DNA of 64,000 nt from an uncultured Phocaeicola sp. (GCA_947581855.1 CANPVZ010000017.1:32858-96857), one strand, 5' to 3'. Numbered from the stretch's first letter, positions 46,659 through 57,281 are shown. The notes: generated by a model not told the origin, from the letters alone. Program-made: numbers and translations.

Positions 46659-49600
46659 TTATTCTTTGGTTTCCGCCGCTTTCTCCGCCCCTTTTTTATA
46701 AACGGAAGGAGAAACGCCGAATTGGGATTTGAAACATTTGCTGAAGTAGAACGGATCGTTGTATCCTACCTTGTAACCGACTTCTGCTATTGTCAGATTA
46801 CTCTGTGTTAAGATGATTTCAGCAGCTTTCTTCATGCGGACTATGCGTAGATATTCAATAGGAGCATAGCCGGTGATACCTTTCACTTTCTGATAAAAGA
46901 CGGTTCGGCTAAGATTCATGATTTGTGCGAATTCTTCGACAGAGAATTCGGGACGGACTATATTCTTTTCCAAAATGGCAGTCATACGGTCGATAAATTC
47001 TTTATCTCGGTCTGTTGTGTACATGGTTGTATGTACCATTCCCGGTTCTTTAGAAAATTTTTCCCGAAGTTTATCGCGTTGCTCAATTAACCGGAAAATA
47101 CGTGTTAACAGGTATTTGGTGCTGAACGGTTTGGAGATATAGGCATCCGCTCCGGCTTCGATTCCTTCCAGTTGCTTTTCCTGCGAACTGAGGGCTGTTA
47201 ACAGAATGATGGGAATATGACAGGTTTGGAAGTCGTTTTTCAGTTTCTTTGTTACCTCAAATCCGGTCATTCCCGGCATTAATACATCACAGATGATTAG
47301 GTCGGCATCGTAGGTGCTTGCCTTCTCATATCCCGAAATACCGTCTTCGGCCACTTCCACTTCGAAATAAGTTCCTATTTCTTCTTTTAACAATTTACGG
47401 ATATCGTTATCGTCTTCAATAATCAGTACTTTCCGTTTATTCAGAGGATTATCTTTCACTTCCGGCAACGGAGGCAGCTCTTCCAGTTTTTTAAAATGGA
47501 AAGAGGCTTGTTCCTGCGACTCTCTTATTAATACGTTATCGGCAACAAGAAAATCTTTTTCCGTATAGACACTCTTATCCGTAGGCAGGCAGACCGTGAA
47601 AACAGAACCTCCACCATTGTTTTCCTGATAGGATATAGTTCCTTTACATACGGAAACCAGCTCATGAGTTAAATGCAGACCTATTCCAATACTGTTGCTC
47701 GAGAAGCTGCTTTGCATGAAACGTTTGAAAAGTTCGCCTTGTTTTTCCTTCGGAATACCGATTCCCGTATCCGACACTTGAATCTGCAGAAGCTTTTTGT
47801 TTTCATCGACATGTACCGAGAAGGTAATGCAACCGTGAGACGGAGTATATTTAAGGGCATTCGACAACAGGTTATAAACAATTTTATCGAGTTTGCCTGT
47901 ATCGATAAACATCTTAAATGAAGATACGGAAGGGCGGAAACTAAACTGCATATCCTTTTGTTTGGCTTCGTCGCTGAAACTTGAGAATATATCCTCGAGG
48001 AAAGCTATAACATCGATTTCTTCCAAAGAAAGCGCCAGTTTGTTGTTCTGCATCTTCCTGAATTCAAGAAGTTGGTTAATCAGTCGTAACAGCCGTTGCG
48101 TATTCTTTTCCATAATATGCAGCGGACCGGCAAGCTCGCGTGGAATGTTGCCTGTACGCTGTATCTTTTCCAATGCTCCCTGAATTAATGTAAGTGGGGT
48201 GCGGAATTCATGGGATATGTTGGTGAAGAACACCAGTTTGTATTCCGTGAGCTGTTTCTCTACATGGATGCGGTTACGCAAACGGTTGAAATTGCGTACG
48301 ATGTGATAAGCAAAATAAAGGGCAGCTATGAGCAAAATAATGTAAACTAATATAGCCCAAATTGTTTTCCAGAATGGGGGAGTGATGATTATTTTCAAAA
48401 CGGTTTCTTTCTCATTCCAGATGCCTGCGCTGTTACAGGACTTTACGTGAAGAACATAGGTTCCCGGCGACAGGTATTTATAGGTAGCCGAGTTGGTATG
48501 AGACGGTTTGCTCCATTCCGTATCGTAATTCTCCAGCCAGTACTTATATTTGGTTTGTTCGTTGTCGGAATAGTCGAATGTAGAGAAATCAAGAATGATG
48601 GAATTTTGGAAATACTTTAAAGTAATCTCATCTGTATAGGTGAATGACTTTTTTAGCGGTGAATCTTCCATTTCCGGATTCATCTGAATTCCATTCACAT
48701 AGAGGTTAGTGAAAACAACTGGAGACAGAAACTTATTGCTGGGGACATAACGGGGATCGATCACCGCCAATCCGTGATTGGTTCCGAAATAGAGTTTTCC
48801 GTTAGCTCCCATGCAAGCGCAGTTCTCACTGTATACATTGCCTAATGTATAAGAGGAGAAATAATAGTTTTCGAAGGAATGTGTATCCGGATCGAATTTG
48901 GAAATTCCATATTCGGTAGCGATCCATAAATGTCCGTTGTCATCGCTTAATAAGGATTGGACCATGTCGTTGGCCAGCCCTTCGGCCATTCCGTAATGTT
49001 CGTATTCCAACGTCTTGTAATCATCGGATAGTTTGCAGAGGTTCAGTCCGGAACCGGAAGTGCCGGTCCACATCCGTCCTTTCTTGTCATAGTATAGATA
49101 CCTGATTTCGTTGGAATTGAACTTTCCGTTAGTATAGCTGAAAAGATGGTAATTATGGGGGTTGGCAATTAACGAGTCCGGATGGAATATGCAGATACCT
49201 CCACTGGTACCCATCCATATAAATCCGTTTTTATCTTCCGCAATACTTCGTACCAAGTTTAAACCTATCTGTTCTTCGAAAAAATGCCGGAACTTATATC
49301 CTCCTTCAGCAGCAGGCTCGGCCAGGTTTAGTCCTCCTCCGAAAGTTCCTACCCACATACGGTTTTTCTGGTCACGATGGATGGAAAAAATATGGTTGAA
49401 GGAGAGGGTGGAAGGATCTGATGCATTACGTTTATACCAAGTATCGCCTATTTTCAATCCTTTACCACGGGTTCCTATCCATTGAACACCTTGTGCATCT
49501 TCCGTTATGGCATATACATTGGATTCCATATATAGTTTCTCCTTTTTGGAGTTAAGCTGGAGATTATAATTGTACAAACCTCCTTTGCGGGTGCCTACCC

Positions 49601-50957
49601 AGATCTCTCCTGTTTCGGTACGAGTCAGCATTCGTATCGTATTGGAACGGTCGAAAAGATCGGGTGATTCAGGGTATATGCGGGTGATTCCTTCGTTGGA
49701 TATGTTAATGTACGACAAGCCGGAAAACTCGGAACTGACCCATATCCCTCCGTTGCGGTCTTCCATGATGTATAAGAGAAAGTCGGAAGTGATGGGGCTG
49801 ATGTCTTTGGCATTCGATACGAAATGTTCTAATTTATCTTCGACCACATTATAAGCGAAAAGTCCGTTTCCGTAAGTGGATATCCATATAATACCTCGGG
49901 AATCGTGTACAAAGTGGTAACGTTCATAATCGATATGGTTCATTTTATCTTGAGGTATCAATTGGAATTCTTTCATCTCTCCCGTTTCCGATTGGATATA
50001 ATAAACGCGTCCGGTATGATTGTACACCCAATAATTGTTGCGATTATCAGTGTAAACTTCTCCTTGTTTGATATTTAGTTCCGAATGGTTGGTTATCTGA
50101 TGCGTTTTAAAGTCATAGTTGTAGACTCCTGTGTCGGTGAATATCACCCATTTGCCTTTAAGTATCATGTGGCTTGTCGGTTCTGTTTTACCGGCAATGG
50201 TAGAAAGTGAGGCATTCTTTGAAAATTTGCCGGAAGCCGTTTGATAACTGTAAATATCTCCGTTGGCAGTAAGAAAGTACATGTCTTGCTGGTAAGGAGT
50301 AGCAAACATAAATTTATTTTTTCTTTCTTCTACTTTTATGTTACCTCTTAACACGGAGGTGAGACCCCGTTCTGTTCCGATCCAGATTCGTCCCGATGTA
50401 TCTTCATTTATAAATTGAACTCTATTATCGGCTAAGTTTCCGTTTTCGGTTTTAAAGGTAACGGAAGTCATGCTTCGGTCTGCCTGATGGATTATTTGGC
50501 GGGCGCCGTTGGATTGATGCCATAGCCATACGTCGCCGTTTGAAGCAATGGTAAGTTTCGCATAATTTTGGTTCAGTTCTCCGTTGCCGGTAAAATCAAT
50601 AAAGCGGTCGTTTTGTAAATCGTAACAGCTGTAAAGGTCGAGTGAGGATCCAATCCAGAGAAAACCGTTTTTATCTTCTTGTAGATTATAGATATGACTG
50701 TCTGCTAAGGAAAACTTGCCGTATTCTTTTCGTTCCGGATAAAAATTGCGGAAAGTGTTTCCGTCATAACGGCTCAACCCGTTTAGTGTCCCCATCCACA
50801 TAAACCCTTTACTATCTTGATAAATATAGCGTACAGAATTGTTGGAGAGTCCATCAGTGGTCTTCATATATTTGGAGCGAAGCTCGATACCGTTGCCCGA
50901 TGCATTCTGTATGAGAAAGACAAATAGGAGGAAGAGATAAGAAATTTTATATTTCAT
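46659..50957 (-). CDS. Hybrid two-component system sensor/regulator (HTCS)
   Basis: 1432 residues: sensor kinase and AraC-type regulator in one chain. After a signal peptide come beta-propeller repeats with many (W)xG(T/S) motifs (about 30-750), a Y_Y_Y domain (about 790-855) and one membrane span (about 866-888). Next are HisKA with SHEFRTPLTL (His916), the HATPase domain (NLLSNALKYTPSHG; VSDTGIGIPKEKQG) and a receiver with Asp1224 in CDVLMPG. Last is an AraC helix-turn-helix (about 1322-1425; LTIAEVGYKVGYNDPFYFSK). HTCS proteins bind PUL-specific oligosaccharides in the periplasm and activate the adjacent locus; here the likely ligand is a rhamnogalacturonan fragment. Confidence 0.95.
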   Translation of the reverse strand: MKYKISYLFLLFVFLIQNASGNGIELRSKYMKTTDGLSNNSVRYIYQDSKGFMWMGTLNGLSRYDGNTFRNFYPERKEYGKFSLADSHIYNLQEDKNGFLWIGSSLDLYSCYDLQNDRFIDFTGNGELNQNYAKLTIASNGDVWLWHQSNGARQIIHQADRSMTSVTFKTENGNLADNRVQFINEDTSGRIWIGTERGLTSVLRGNIKVEERKNKFMFATPYQQDMYFLTANGDIYSYQTASGKFSKNASLSTIAGKTEPTSHMILKGKWVIFTDTGVYNYDFKTHQITNHSELNIKQGEVYTDNRNNYWVYNHTGRVYYIQSETGEMKEFQLIPQDKMNHIDYERYHFVHDSRGIIWISTYGNGLFAYNVVEDKLEHFVSNAKDISPITSDFLLYIMEDRNGGIWVSSEFSGLSYINISNEGITRIYPESPDLFDRSNTIRMLTRTETGEIWVGTRKGGLYNYNLQLNSKKEKLYMESNVYAITEDAQGVQWIGTRGKGLKIGDTWYKRNASDPSTLSFNHIFSIHRDQKNRMWVGTFGGGLNLAEPAAEGGYKFRHFFEEQIGLNLVRSIAEDKNGFIWMGTSGGICIFHPDSLIANPHNYHLFSYTNGKFNSNEIRYLYYDKKGRMWTGTSGSGLNLCKLSDDYKTLEYEHYGMAEGLANDMVQSLLSDDNGHLWIATEYGISKFDPDTHSFENYYFSSYTLGNVYSENCACMGANGKLYFGTNHGLAVIDPRYVPSNKFLSPVVFTNLYVNGIQMNPEMEDSPLKKSFTYTDEITLKYFQNSIILDFSTFDYSDNEQTKYKYWLENYDTEWSKPSHTNSATYKYLSPGTYVLHVKSCNSAGIWNEKETVLKIIITPPFWKTIWAILVYIILLIAALYFAYHIVRNFNRLRNRIHVEKQLTEYKLVFFTNISHEFRTPLTLIQGALEKIQRTGNIPRELAGPLHIMEKNTQRLLRLINQLLEFRKMQNNKLALSLEEIDVIAFLEDIFSSFSDEAKQKDMQFSFRPSVSSFKMFIDTGKLDKIVYNLLSNALKYTPSHGCITFSVHVDENKKLLQIQVSDTGIGIPKEKQGELFKRFMQSSFSSNSIGIGLHLTHELVSVCKGTISYQENNGGGSVFTVCLPTDKSVYTEKDFLVADNVLIRESQEQASFHFKKLEELPPLPEVKDNPLNKRKVLIIEDDNDIRKLLKEEIGTYFEVEVAEDGISGYEKASTYDADLIICDVLMPGMTGFEVTKKLKNDFQTCHIPIILLTALSSQEKQLEGIEAGADAYISKPFSTKYLLTRIFRLIEQRDKLREKFSKEPGMVHTTMYTTDRDKEFIDRMTAILEKNIVRPEFSVEEFAQIMNLSRTVFYQKVKGITGYAPIEYLRIVRMKKAAEIILTQSNLTIAEVGYKVGYNDPFYFSKCFKSQFGVSPSVYKKGAEKAAETKE

Positions 50958-50991
50958 AGCAGATTAAGATTAAATCAATATAAATAATATA

Positions 50992-50999
50992 CAAAATTA
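50992..50999 (-). promoter_or_regulatory. -7 box of the hybrid regulator gene
   Basis: On the minus strand TAATTTTG (50999-50992) matches TAnnTTTG, with a leader of about 30 nt before the start at 50957. No TTG is evident 20 bp upstream. The rest of the gap to 51416 holds no gene, only the inverted repeat listed separately. Confidence 0.4.
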
Positions 51000-51284
51000 A
51001 TCAAGAAATCGAGATATCGAAAAAAGAATGAGAAGAAAATATGCTTTAGAATCCATTAATAAGTGAAATTATGTAAGGAGATTGGCTCACCCGATAATAT
51101 TTTTCGTCATTCGGATGTCTTTTTCCGATGAAATAGCAACTTATTTGGAATCAATCTTTTATACCAATCGATAAAAAATAGGAGGCGGGAGATGTGTTAA
51201 TGTGTGTATCTGCCTGTTAATCCGGTTAAGGACAGATGACGGCATTGTCGCAGTAACGCTTGTTGAGTGAAAATAAAACAAGTA

Positions 51285-51395
51285 CTTCTTCAGTATAGTT
51301 GAAATACCGGATTCTTTATTCTTTTACTTTGCCATTACGCAATAGGTATTTGAATTAAAAATGATTATCTGTTTTTTTCAACTGTACTGAAGAAG
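51285..51395. repeat. 20-bp inverted repeat bounding a 111-bp segment
   Basis: CTTCTTCAGTATAGTTGAAA (51285-51304) recurs inverted as TTTCAACTGTACTGAAGAAG (51376-51395), matching at 19 of 20 positions with a 71-nt interior. It lies between the PL11 stop and the regulator gene. No target-site duplication is evident. It may be a small non-autonomous element or a long-loop 3' structure of the PL11 transcript. Confidence 0.6.
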
Positions 51396-51416
51396 AATTT
51401 TAAGGCTCGAAGTAGC

Positions 51417-53267
51417 TTATTGTTTCTCTCGTTTCGGTATATGAGATCCTCTGAATAGCGTACCGCGCAATTCAGGACCGAAATAGAATCCCGGTTGCGT
51501 TGGCTGGTTATATCCCACATTTTGAGTAGCGATGCTGATTCGGTACACAGGGTCTTCCAAAAAAGTGTGGAAACGATAATGTGTGGGAATCGTAGTAACA
51601 TAGAGGCGCAAAGACGTATTGTCGAGAGTTCGCAATAAGACTTCTTCCCGCCAGTCCCCGACGATATCTCCTTGCAGGCAGGGTGTGGCTTTGGTTCCAT
51701 TATTAGAGACACATCCCTCGAAGACCGTCATAACGCGGCCCGTTTTCCGTTTCCAGTCATATTTGGTTACTCTGTTTTTGTCCAATAATTCACGCAATAG
51801 GTCTCCATCCCACCACACAGCCATATTGGTGGATATGTTTTTCATGTTCGTGGTGACTGTTTTTCCATGAATATCTACAACTCCCGGTGTAGCCCATGAC
51901 CACATTTCCACTCCCGGTCGGGTAGGGTCGATGTCTGCTGCCATACAACGTCCTATATCCTGGTTACTTTTTACCTGATACAATACTTCTCCGGTGGCGG
52001 CATCGCGGTAAGTAGACCCGTCACGGCGGTTTTCATGACAACTCCATACTTGTAATCCGGGTCGGGAAGGATCGAATTGGGTTAGGTGAATAGCATCTCC
52101 GTGTCCCATGCGGGTAGTATAGAGGCCTTTGCCATTATGATCTATGGTGCATTGACCGTAAATAATTTCATCACAGCCGTCGCCGTCTACATCTCCCACT
52201 CGTAAATTATGGTTCCCTTGCCCCGCATAATCGTTGTTGCCGGGAGTGTTGCTGTCGAAAATCCACCGTTGTCCAAGTCGTTTTCCATCCCAATCGTATG
52301 CCGCCAAAACCGTGCGGGTATAATATCCCCTGCACATTACTACACTAGGGTGCACTCCGTCCAGATAAGCAACGCATGCCAAGAAACGGTCGCTACGGTT
52401 GGCACGGTTGTCTCCCCAATCTGTGAGATGACCTCGTTCGGGTATATAATCAATCGTTTGCATGGCTTTTCCGGTGAGTCCGTTGAATACGGTAAGATAC
52501 TCCGGACCGCTTAGAATGCGTCCGTTTCTCGTACGATAGTCTGTTTTGACATCTCCGATAACCTTACCTGTTCCGTCAATTGTTCCATCGGCTGTTTTCA
52601 TTACCACTTCCGCCCGGTTATCTCCATCCAGATCGAAAACCATAAATTGCGTATAATGGGCACCCGCACGAATGTTGCGGCCTAGATTAATACGCCAAAG
52701 ATGTGTTCCATCCAGTCGGTAGCAATCAAATATTACCGGTCCGGTATATCCGTCGTGCGAGTTATCATGGGCATTGGAAGGATCCCATTTCAAGATAATC
52801 TCATATTCGCCGTCTCCATCCACATCTCCGATGCTTGCATCGTTAGGAGCGTAGAAGTAGCTTCTTCCGTCGGGGGTGTTACCTCCGTCGGGTCGTTTCA
52901 GCGGGATATCCAAATAACCAAGCGGGGCGTTAGCCGGAAGTCGGTAGTTTGCTTCCGTATTGCCTTTCAATGCTTTTACGGTGTAAAGTACCGTTTCGGT
53001 GCCTGCGTAAGAATCCTTATAGAATGTTTCTTTTTTGAGGGGAGTCTTATTGAGCTTTTTTCCATTGCGGTAAACATCGAATGCTTCGTTCATTGGATCG
53101 GAAGAAAGATAACGCCAAGATAATACTACAGTAGAAGGATTTTCACGGATGGCAATCAACCCACGTCCCAGGTGTTCCCGTTGTAATCGTGAATAATCAT
53201 AGGAAGGTTGAGCGATGGAGGAGGTGAAAATCGTTCCTATGCAGCAAAGTATACTAATCCATTTCAT
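51417..53267 (-). CDS. PL11 rhamnogalacturonan lyase
   Basis: 616-residue secreted polysaccharide lyase related to YesW/YesX. It cleaves the rhamnose-galacturonate backbone of rhamnogalacturonan I, leaving 4,5-unsaturated galacturonate. Family features: the N-terminal beta domain (LGRGLIAIRENPSTVVLSWR; EAFDVYRNGKKLN), then the eight-bladed propeller with calcium-type loops (DVDGDGEYEIILKWDPSNAH; DLDGDNRAEVVMKTADGT; GDVDGDGCDEIIYGQ) and a C-terminal GDWREEVLLRT block. The signal peptide ends near SSIAQ. It is downstream of a GH2 gene with a 61-bp gap, so they probably share a transcript. This gene is the main clue to the locus substrate. Confidence 0.95.
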   Translation of the reverse strand: MKWISILCCIGTIFTSSIAQPSYDYSRLQREHLGRGLIAIRENPSTVVLSWRYLSSDPMNEAFDVYRNGKKLNKTPLKKETFYKDSYAGTETVLYTVKALKGNTEANYRLPANAPLGYLDIPLKRPDGGNTPDGRSYFYAPNDASIGDVDGDGEYEIILKWDPSNAHDNSHDGYTGPVIFDCYRLDGTHLWRINLGRNIRAGAHYTQFMVFDLDGDNRAEVVMKTADGTIDGTGKVIGDVKTDYRTRNGRILSGPEYLTVFNGLTGKAMQTIDYIPERGHLTDWGDNRANRSDRFLACVAYLDGVHPSVVMCRGYYTRTVLAAYDWDGKRLGQRWIFDSNTPGNNDYAGQGNHNLRVGDVDGDGCDEIIYGQCTIDHNGKGLYTTRMGHGDAIHLTQFDPSRPGLQVWSCHENRRDGSTYRDAATGEVLYQVKSNQDIGRCMAADIDPTRPGVEMWSWATPGVVDIHGKTVTTNMKNISTNMAVWWDGDLLRELLDKNRVTKYDWKRKTGRVMTVFEGCVSNNGTKATPCLQGDIVGDWREEVLLRTLDNTSLRLYVTTIPTHYRFHTFLEDPVYRISIATQNVGYNQPTQPGFYFGPELRGTLFRGSHIPKREKQ

Positions 53268-53328
53268 GGTAAAAAGAATAATTATATCTGTTTTATCTTA
53301 TAAGTTATTGATATGATAATTCGTAGGA

Positions 53329-56283
53329 TTATTGTATCCACTCTTTGAATTCTATTTCAACAATTCTTAGCCGGTGCTGTGCTTTCGAATTGTTTTGCTT
53401 TTTATTCGGTTTGTTTTCGGCGGCAAGTTCTACTATCTGTCCGAAAGCGTCGCCCTCTTTGCTCGCACCTTTCAACCGGATGGTAATTTCATGTGTCTGT
53501 ACAGGTTTTACATAAAGGTGAATATATCCCAAGCTCTTTTCTGTATCTCCGCTCCAGATTAAGGTGTCGCCGGCATAGATTTCTAACGGATAACTGCGGT
53601 TACGCCAGTCGCTGAGCTTCATGCATATTTCGTTCACGGTAGCTTTACGCTCGAATCGGTAAGTAATCCAAGCTGTTTCAAGTTTTCCGTTGTTGTGCCA
53701 TTCGCTTAGTTCATTATCATCGAAACTGTTGGATAGATCCTCTTGATTGATTCCTGCCCGGGCTGAAAGAATAGGCACATCTATTTTAGTATCTCTAAAG
53801 GATGGAGTGGAAGGTGTTTTTCCACGTAACAAACAGCCTTGTAACTCTTCTCCAGGCAGGTAAGTACTCAGTCCGTTCCGTACCTCAACAGGAGCCGATG
53901 AAAACGATAATTCTGCTGATTTTAATCCTTTTGCGGATGCTGTTAAATGGATATTTCCGGCTTGTGTGGTAGAGCGTATCAATGCACGATTGACACCGCA
54001 TTCTACCGGTAAGGTAGAGGAGAGAATATAGTTTTCGGGTCCTTGGGCAATGCCTCCGCGCCATTCGGCGGGACCGTCCAGCTTGAACTGTACCGCATCA
54101 TTAGCCAAAGGACATCGGCGTCCTTTGTTATCTATCACTTCGACTTCAACCAATACCATATCGGCACCATCAGCTTTGAATCCTTGTGGACTTTGAATTA
54201 GTTTCAGTCGAAGAGCTTCCGGTTTTCCAGCAGTCTCCAAACGAGCACGACTGCATTCGTTGCCGGATTTGTCGTAGCCTACCGCCTCCAGCGTTCCGGC
54301 TTGATATGCAATATTTTCGAATGTGTAAAGAAAGCGATAATCCTGTTTTCCCCATCCTAAAGAGTGTCCGTTTAAGAATAGCTGAACTTTATCGGCATTG
54401 GATACCACATATACTGGTTTTACGACTGAAGGTTCATAGTTCCAGTGACCTATGAGGTAGGTGTGTGGGTTTTCCGGGTCTACCCAACCGTCCCACATGA
54501 CTTGATGGGCATAAAAAGCATCTTTTGGAATACGCATGGCATCGGTAACTCCGCTGCGGCGGTAGTTCTCTTCTCCACGATAATGAGTATTGGTGTCTGA
54601 GAATATAATTTTGGCTCCTCCCGAACTTACCCGCTTTCCGGTTCCCGGACGTTCGCGCCAATAATCATACCAGCATTTGATGTTTGCTATGGCCAGTATG
54701 TCCTGATTGTGGTTATAATCACCGGCTTCTTTATTTCGGTATAACGGACCCTTGCCTTCCGGATGATATGGGTAACTGTATGCGTCCCAATATTTTCGCA
54801 ATCCTTCATCGCGGCAATATTCCATGGCCCACATCGGATGGTGTGCGCTTTTATTTATATATAACATTTCGCCTCCATATTCTGCTTCGCGAATATCCAG
54901 CATTTCACGGGAGCCGATAGCACGACCTCCGTGCGGGTCGAACTCATCGCGTACGGCTATCATCTCAATCATATGTTCCCGGCTGATGGACTCGTTTCCA
55001 CATTCATAAAACAAGATACTCGGATTGTTACGGTTGTAAATAATGGCGTCACGCATCAGTTCTACCCGTTGTTCCCATTGACGGCCTTTGCAGTCTTTTT
55101 CCGCATCGCCGGCCGGCATTGCTTGGATTAATCCGACGCGGTCGCATGATTCGACATCCTGTTTCCATGGTGTGACATGCATCCAGCGTATTAAATTGCC
55201 GCAACCTTCCACTATCATGCCATTGCTGAAATCGCTCAGCCAAGCCGGAACCGACATGCCTACACCAGGCCACTCGTTACTGGTACGTTGCGCAAAACCT
55301 TTCATTTGAAGAACCCGTTCATTGAGCCATATTTTTCCATCGGCGAAACGCGTTTTACGGAACCCGGTGCGTGTGTGGACGGTATCGGTCGCTTTTCCGT
55401 TTACTGTTAAAGAGGTTTGCACTGTATAAAGATAGCCGTATCCCCAGCTCCAGAAATGCAAGTTGCCGACTTCCGATTGCGCTTTAATGGTTTTGGTCTG
55501 TCCCGGGGCGATACGGAGTGTTTCTCCTTTAAAAGTTTTTACCAGTCGGTTTTCCCGATCGTAAATATCCACTTGGTACCCCACTTCAATTGTTTTTGAG
55601 AACTCGTTTTTTAGTTGCGACTCTGCATGGATGACTGCTTTCCGTTCTTTAACACGAATAGCATCGGCATAGATATATACACCGGTTGTTTTCAGATTGT
55701 TGTATAAAGGTAAGGTTTGATAAAGTTTGTCCGTGATATGTAACCAAACATTTTTAGGAATGCCGCCGTAGTTTGCATTGAAGTTGCGGTTGTTCCATTG
55801 ATATTTTGTATTGGAATGGCGTTCGCGGTAATCCCAGCTATTGTCGATACGTACGGCAATAACATTCTCTTTATCGTATTTAATATAAGGTGTTATATCC
55901 CATCCAACAGCCATGACGCCGTTTTCATGCAGTCCGACGTATTTGCCGTTTACGTAGAAATCTCCTCCATGGCGGATGCCTTCGAATTCAATAAAAATCT
56001 TTTTTCCTTTGCTCTCTTTAGGCAGACGGAAATGTTTCCGATACCATACTACTGTATCGGTAAGTTGTTCGATGGATAAACGGAAAGCTTCGTTTTCGTT
56101 AAAAGCATGAGGCAAAGTTATGCTTTTCCAGTTCTTATCTGGATAAGAAGCCTGTTCTGCCCCTTTGATATCGCCGATTTGAAGACACCAGTTTGAGTTG
56201 AAATTATATTTCTCTCTCGCTTGATTCCAAGATGGTATAAAAAATAACGCCGTTAAAATAAAAAAGGTTAGTTTGTTCCTCAT
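53329..56283 (-). CDS. GH2 family glycosidase with C-terminal discoidin-like domain
   Basis: About 984 residues. The signal peptide (FILTALFFIPSWNQA) is followed by the jelly roll (WCLQIGDIKGAEQ; LPHAFNENEAF), Ig-like domain and TIM barrel with acid/base Glu431 in CGNESI and a candidate nucleophile Glu488 in AMEYCRDE. A DUF4982-like segment (VYVVSNADKVQLFLNGHSL) and a final F5/8-type module (about 870-965; ITYRFERKATVNEICMKL) come after. The barrel motifs differ from the other two GH2 enzymes here, so substrate may differ (beta-galactose or beta-glucuronate). The ATG at 56283 is supported by a -7 box upstream; an ATG at 56313 overlaps that box. Confidence 0.9.
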   Translation of the reverse strand: MRNKLTFFILTALFFIPSWNQAREKYNFNSNWCLQIGDIKGAEQASYPDKNWKSITLPHAFNENEAFRLSIEQLTDTVVWYRKHFRLPKESKGKKIFIEFEGIRHGGDFYVNGKYVGLHENGVMAVGWDITPYIKYDKENVIAVRIDNSWDYRERHSNTKYQWNNRNFNANYGGIPKNVWLHITDKLYQTLPLYNNLKTTGVYIYADAIRVKERKAVIHAESQLKNEFSKTIEVGYQVDIYDRENRLVKTFKGETLRIAPGQTKTIKAQSEVGNLHFWSWGYGYLYTVQTSLTVNGKATDTVHTRTGFRKTRFADGKIWLNERVLQMKGFAQRTSNEWPGVGMSVPAWLSDFSNGMIVEGCGNLIRWMHVTPWKQDVESCDRVGLIQAMPAGDAEKDCKGRQWEQRVELMRDAIIYNRNNPSILFYECGNESISREHMIEMIAVRDEFDPHGGRAIGSREMLDIREAEYGGEMLYINKSAHHPMWAMEYCRDEGLRKYWDAYSYPYHPEGKGPLYRNKEAGDYNHNQDILAIANIKCWYDYWRERPGTGKRVSSGGAKIIFSDTNTHYRGEENYRRSGVTDAMRIPKDAFYAHQVMWDGWVDPENPHTYLIGHWNYEPSVVKPVYVVSNADKVQLFLNGHSLGWGKQDYRFLYTFENIAYQAGTLEAVGYDKSGNECSRARLETAGKPEALRLKLIQSPQGFKADGADMVLVEVEVIDNKGRRCPLANDAVQFKLDGPAEWRGGIAQGPENYILSSTLPVECGVNRALIRSTTQAGNIHLTASAKGLKSAELSFSSAPVEVRNGLSTYLPGEELQGCLLRGKTPSTPSFRDTKIDVPILSARAGINQEDLSNSFDDNELSEWHNNGKLETAWITYRFERKATVNEICMKLSDWRNRSYPLEIYAGDTLIWSGDTEKSLGYIHLYVKPVQTHEITIRLKGASKEGDAFGQIVELAAENKPNKKQNNSKAQHRLRIVEIEFKEWIQ

Positions 56284-56310
56284 AGTATAAAAGAATTGTT
56301 TATGTGACGA

Positions 56311-56318
56311 CAAAAGTA
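56311..56318 (-). promoter_or_regulatory. -7 box of the GH2-PL11 operon
   Basis: On the minus strand TACTTTTG (56318-56311) matches TAnnTTTG exactly, giving a leader of about 20 nt before the ATG at 56283. No clear -33 element is visible. Confidence 0.5.
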
Positions 56319-56414
56319 GGGAATAACCTATTATTTTCTATGGAATATTTGTGTGGATGCCTGTATTTTTTGACATTTTTGGTTTGAAACAGGTCTTCCT
56401 ATGTTTTGTTTTTC

Positions 56415-57077
56415 TTACCAGTCAATTTTCTTTATCCCCTTGCTTTTAAGAAATGTGTTTGCTTTACTAAAATGTTTGCAACCGAAGAAACCTGATTCGG
56501 CTGAGCGGGGAGACGGATGAGCGGCGGTTAATATCAGGTGCTTTTGAGAATCAATGAGACTTTTTTTCTCTTTGGCATAGGACCCCCATAGCATAAATAC
56601 CAGATTCTCGCGTTCATCACTTAGCTTCTTAATTACAGCGTCTGTAAATATCTCCCATCCCTTGTCACGATGTGAACCCGTTTCGTGTGCCCGGACTGTT
56701 AATACCGAGTTCATGGAAAAGACGCCTTGTTCCACCCATCGATCCAGATTGCCCGAAACCGGAATAGGTTTGCCCAAATCGCTCTGGATTTCTTTAAAGA
56801 TATTGATAAGAGAACCGGGGATGGCGACACCTTGCGGTACTGAGAAACAGATACCGTAATATTGTCCCGGATTAGGGTAGGGGTCTTGGCCAATGATGAC
56901 CACTTTTACTTTCTCGAACGGGCAGGTGTTAAAAACGTGAAAAATAAGATGCCCCGGTGGAAGTACATGCGCTTGTTTATATTCCTTCTTTACGAAAGCA
57001 ACTAAGTTCTCAAAGTAAGGTTTATCGAATTCTTCTTGTAAATGTTGTTTCCAACTCTCTTCTATTTTTACGTCCAT
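56415..57077 (-). CDS. ung: Uracil-DNA glycosylase
   Basis: 220-residue family 1 uracil-DNA glycosylase, which removes uracil from DNA in base excision repair. Family motifs are clear: the water-activating GQDPYPNPGQYYGICFSVP (Asp65), MNSVLTVRAHETGSH, FMLWGSYAKEKKSLI and the DNA-intercalating AAHPSPRSAESGFFGCKHF. Length is normal. This begins the core-genome part of the window. Confidence 0.98.
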   Translation of the reverse strand: MDVKIEESWKQHLQEEFDKPYFENLVAFVKKEYKQAHVLPPGHLIFHVFNTCPFEKVKVVIIGQDPYPNPGQYYGICFSVPQGVAIPGSLINIFKEIQSDLGKPIPVSGNLDRWVEQGVFSMNSVLTVRAHETGSHRDKGWEIFTDAVIKKLSDERENLVFMLWGSYAKEKKSLIDSQKHLILTAAHPSPRSAESGFFGCKHFSKANTFLKSKGIKKIDW

Positions 57078-57281
57078 ATGAAATGCATTTATTATCTTTG
57101 CGACTGTGAAGATAATTAATAATTTGGATATAACATTATAAACAATCTGCGTTATGGATGGAGGTTGCTCTTTTGGATAAATATTTTCAAGAAGAGTCTT
57201 ATATGTTTTTAGTTTTTAAGTTGTATACTATTAGAAAGTGTTATCCTATTTTACATGTATACATCCTAATACGTAAAAATA

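Noticed and set aside
51365..51712. 115-codon minus-strand frame overlapping the end of PL11
   Set aside because: It lies out of frame within PL11, which has clear propeller motifs to its end.
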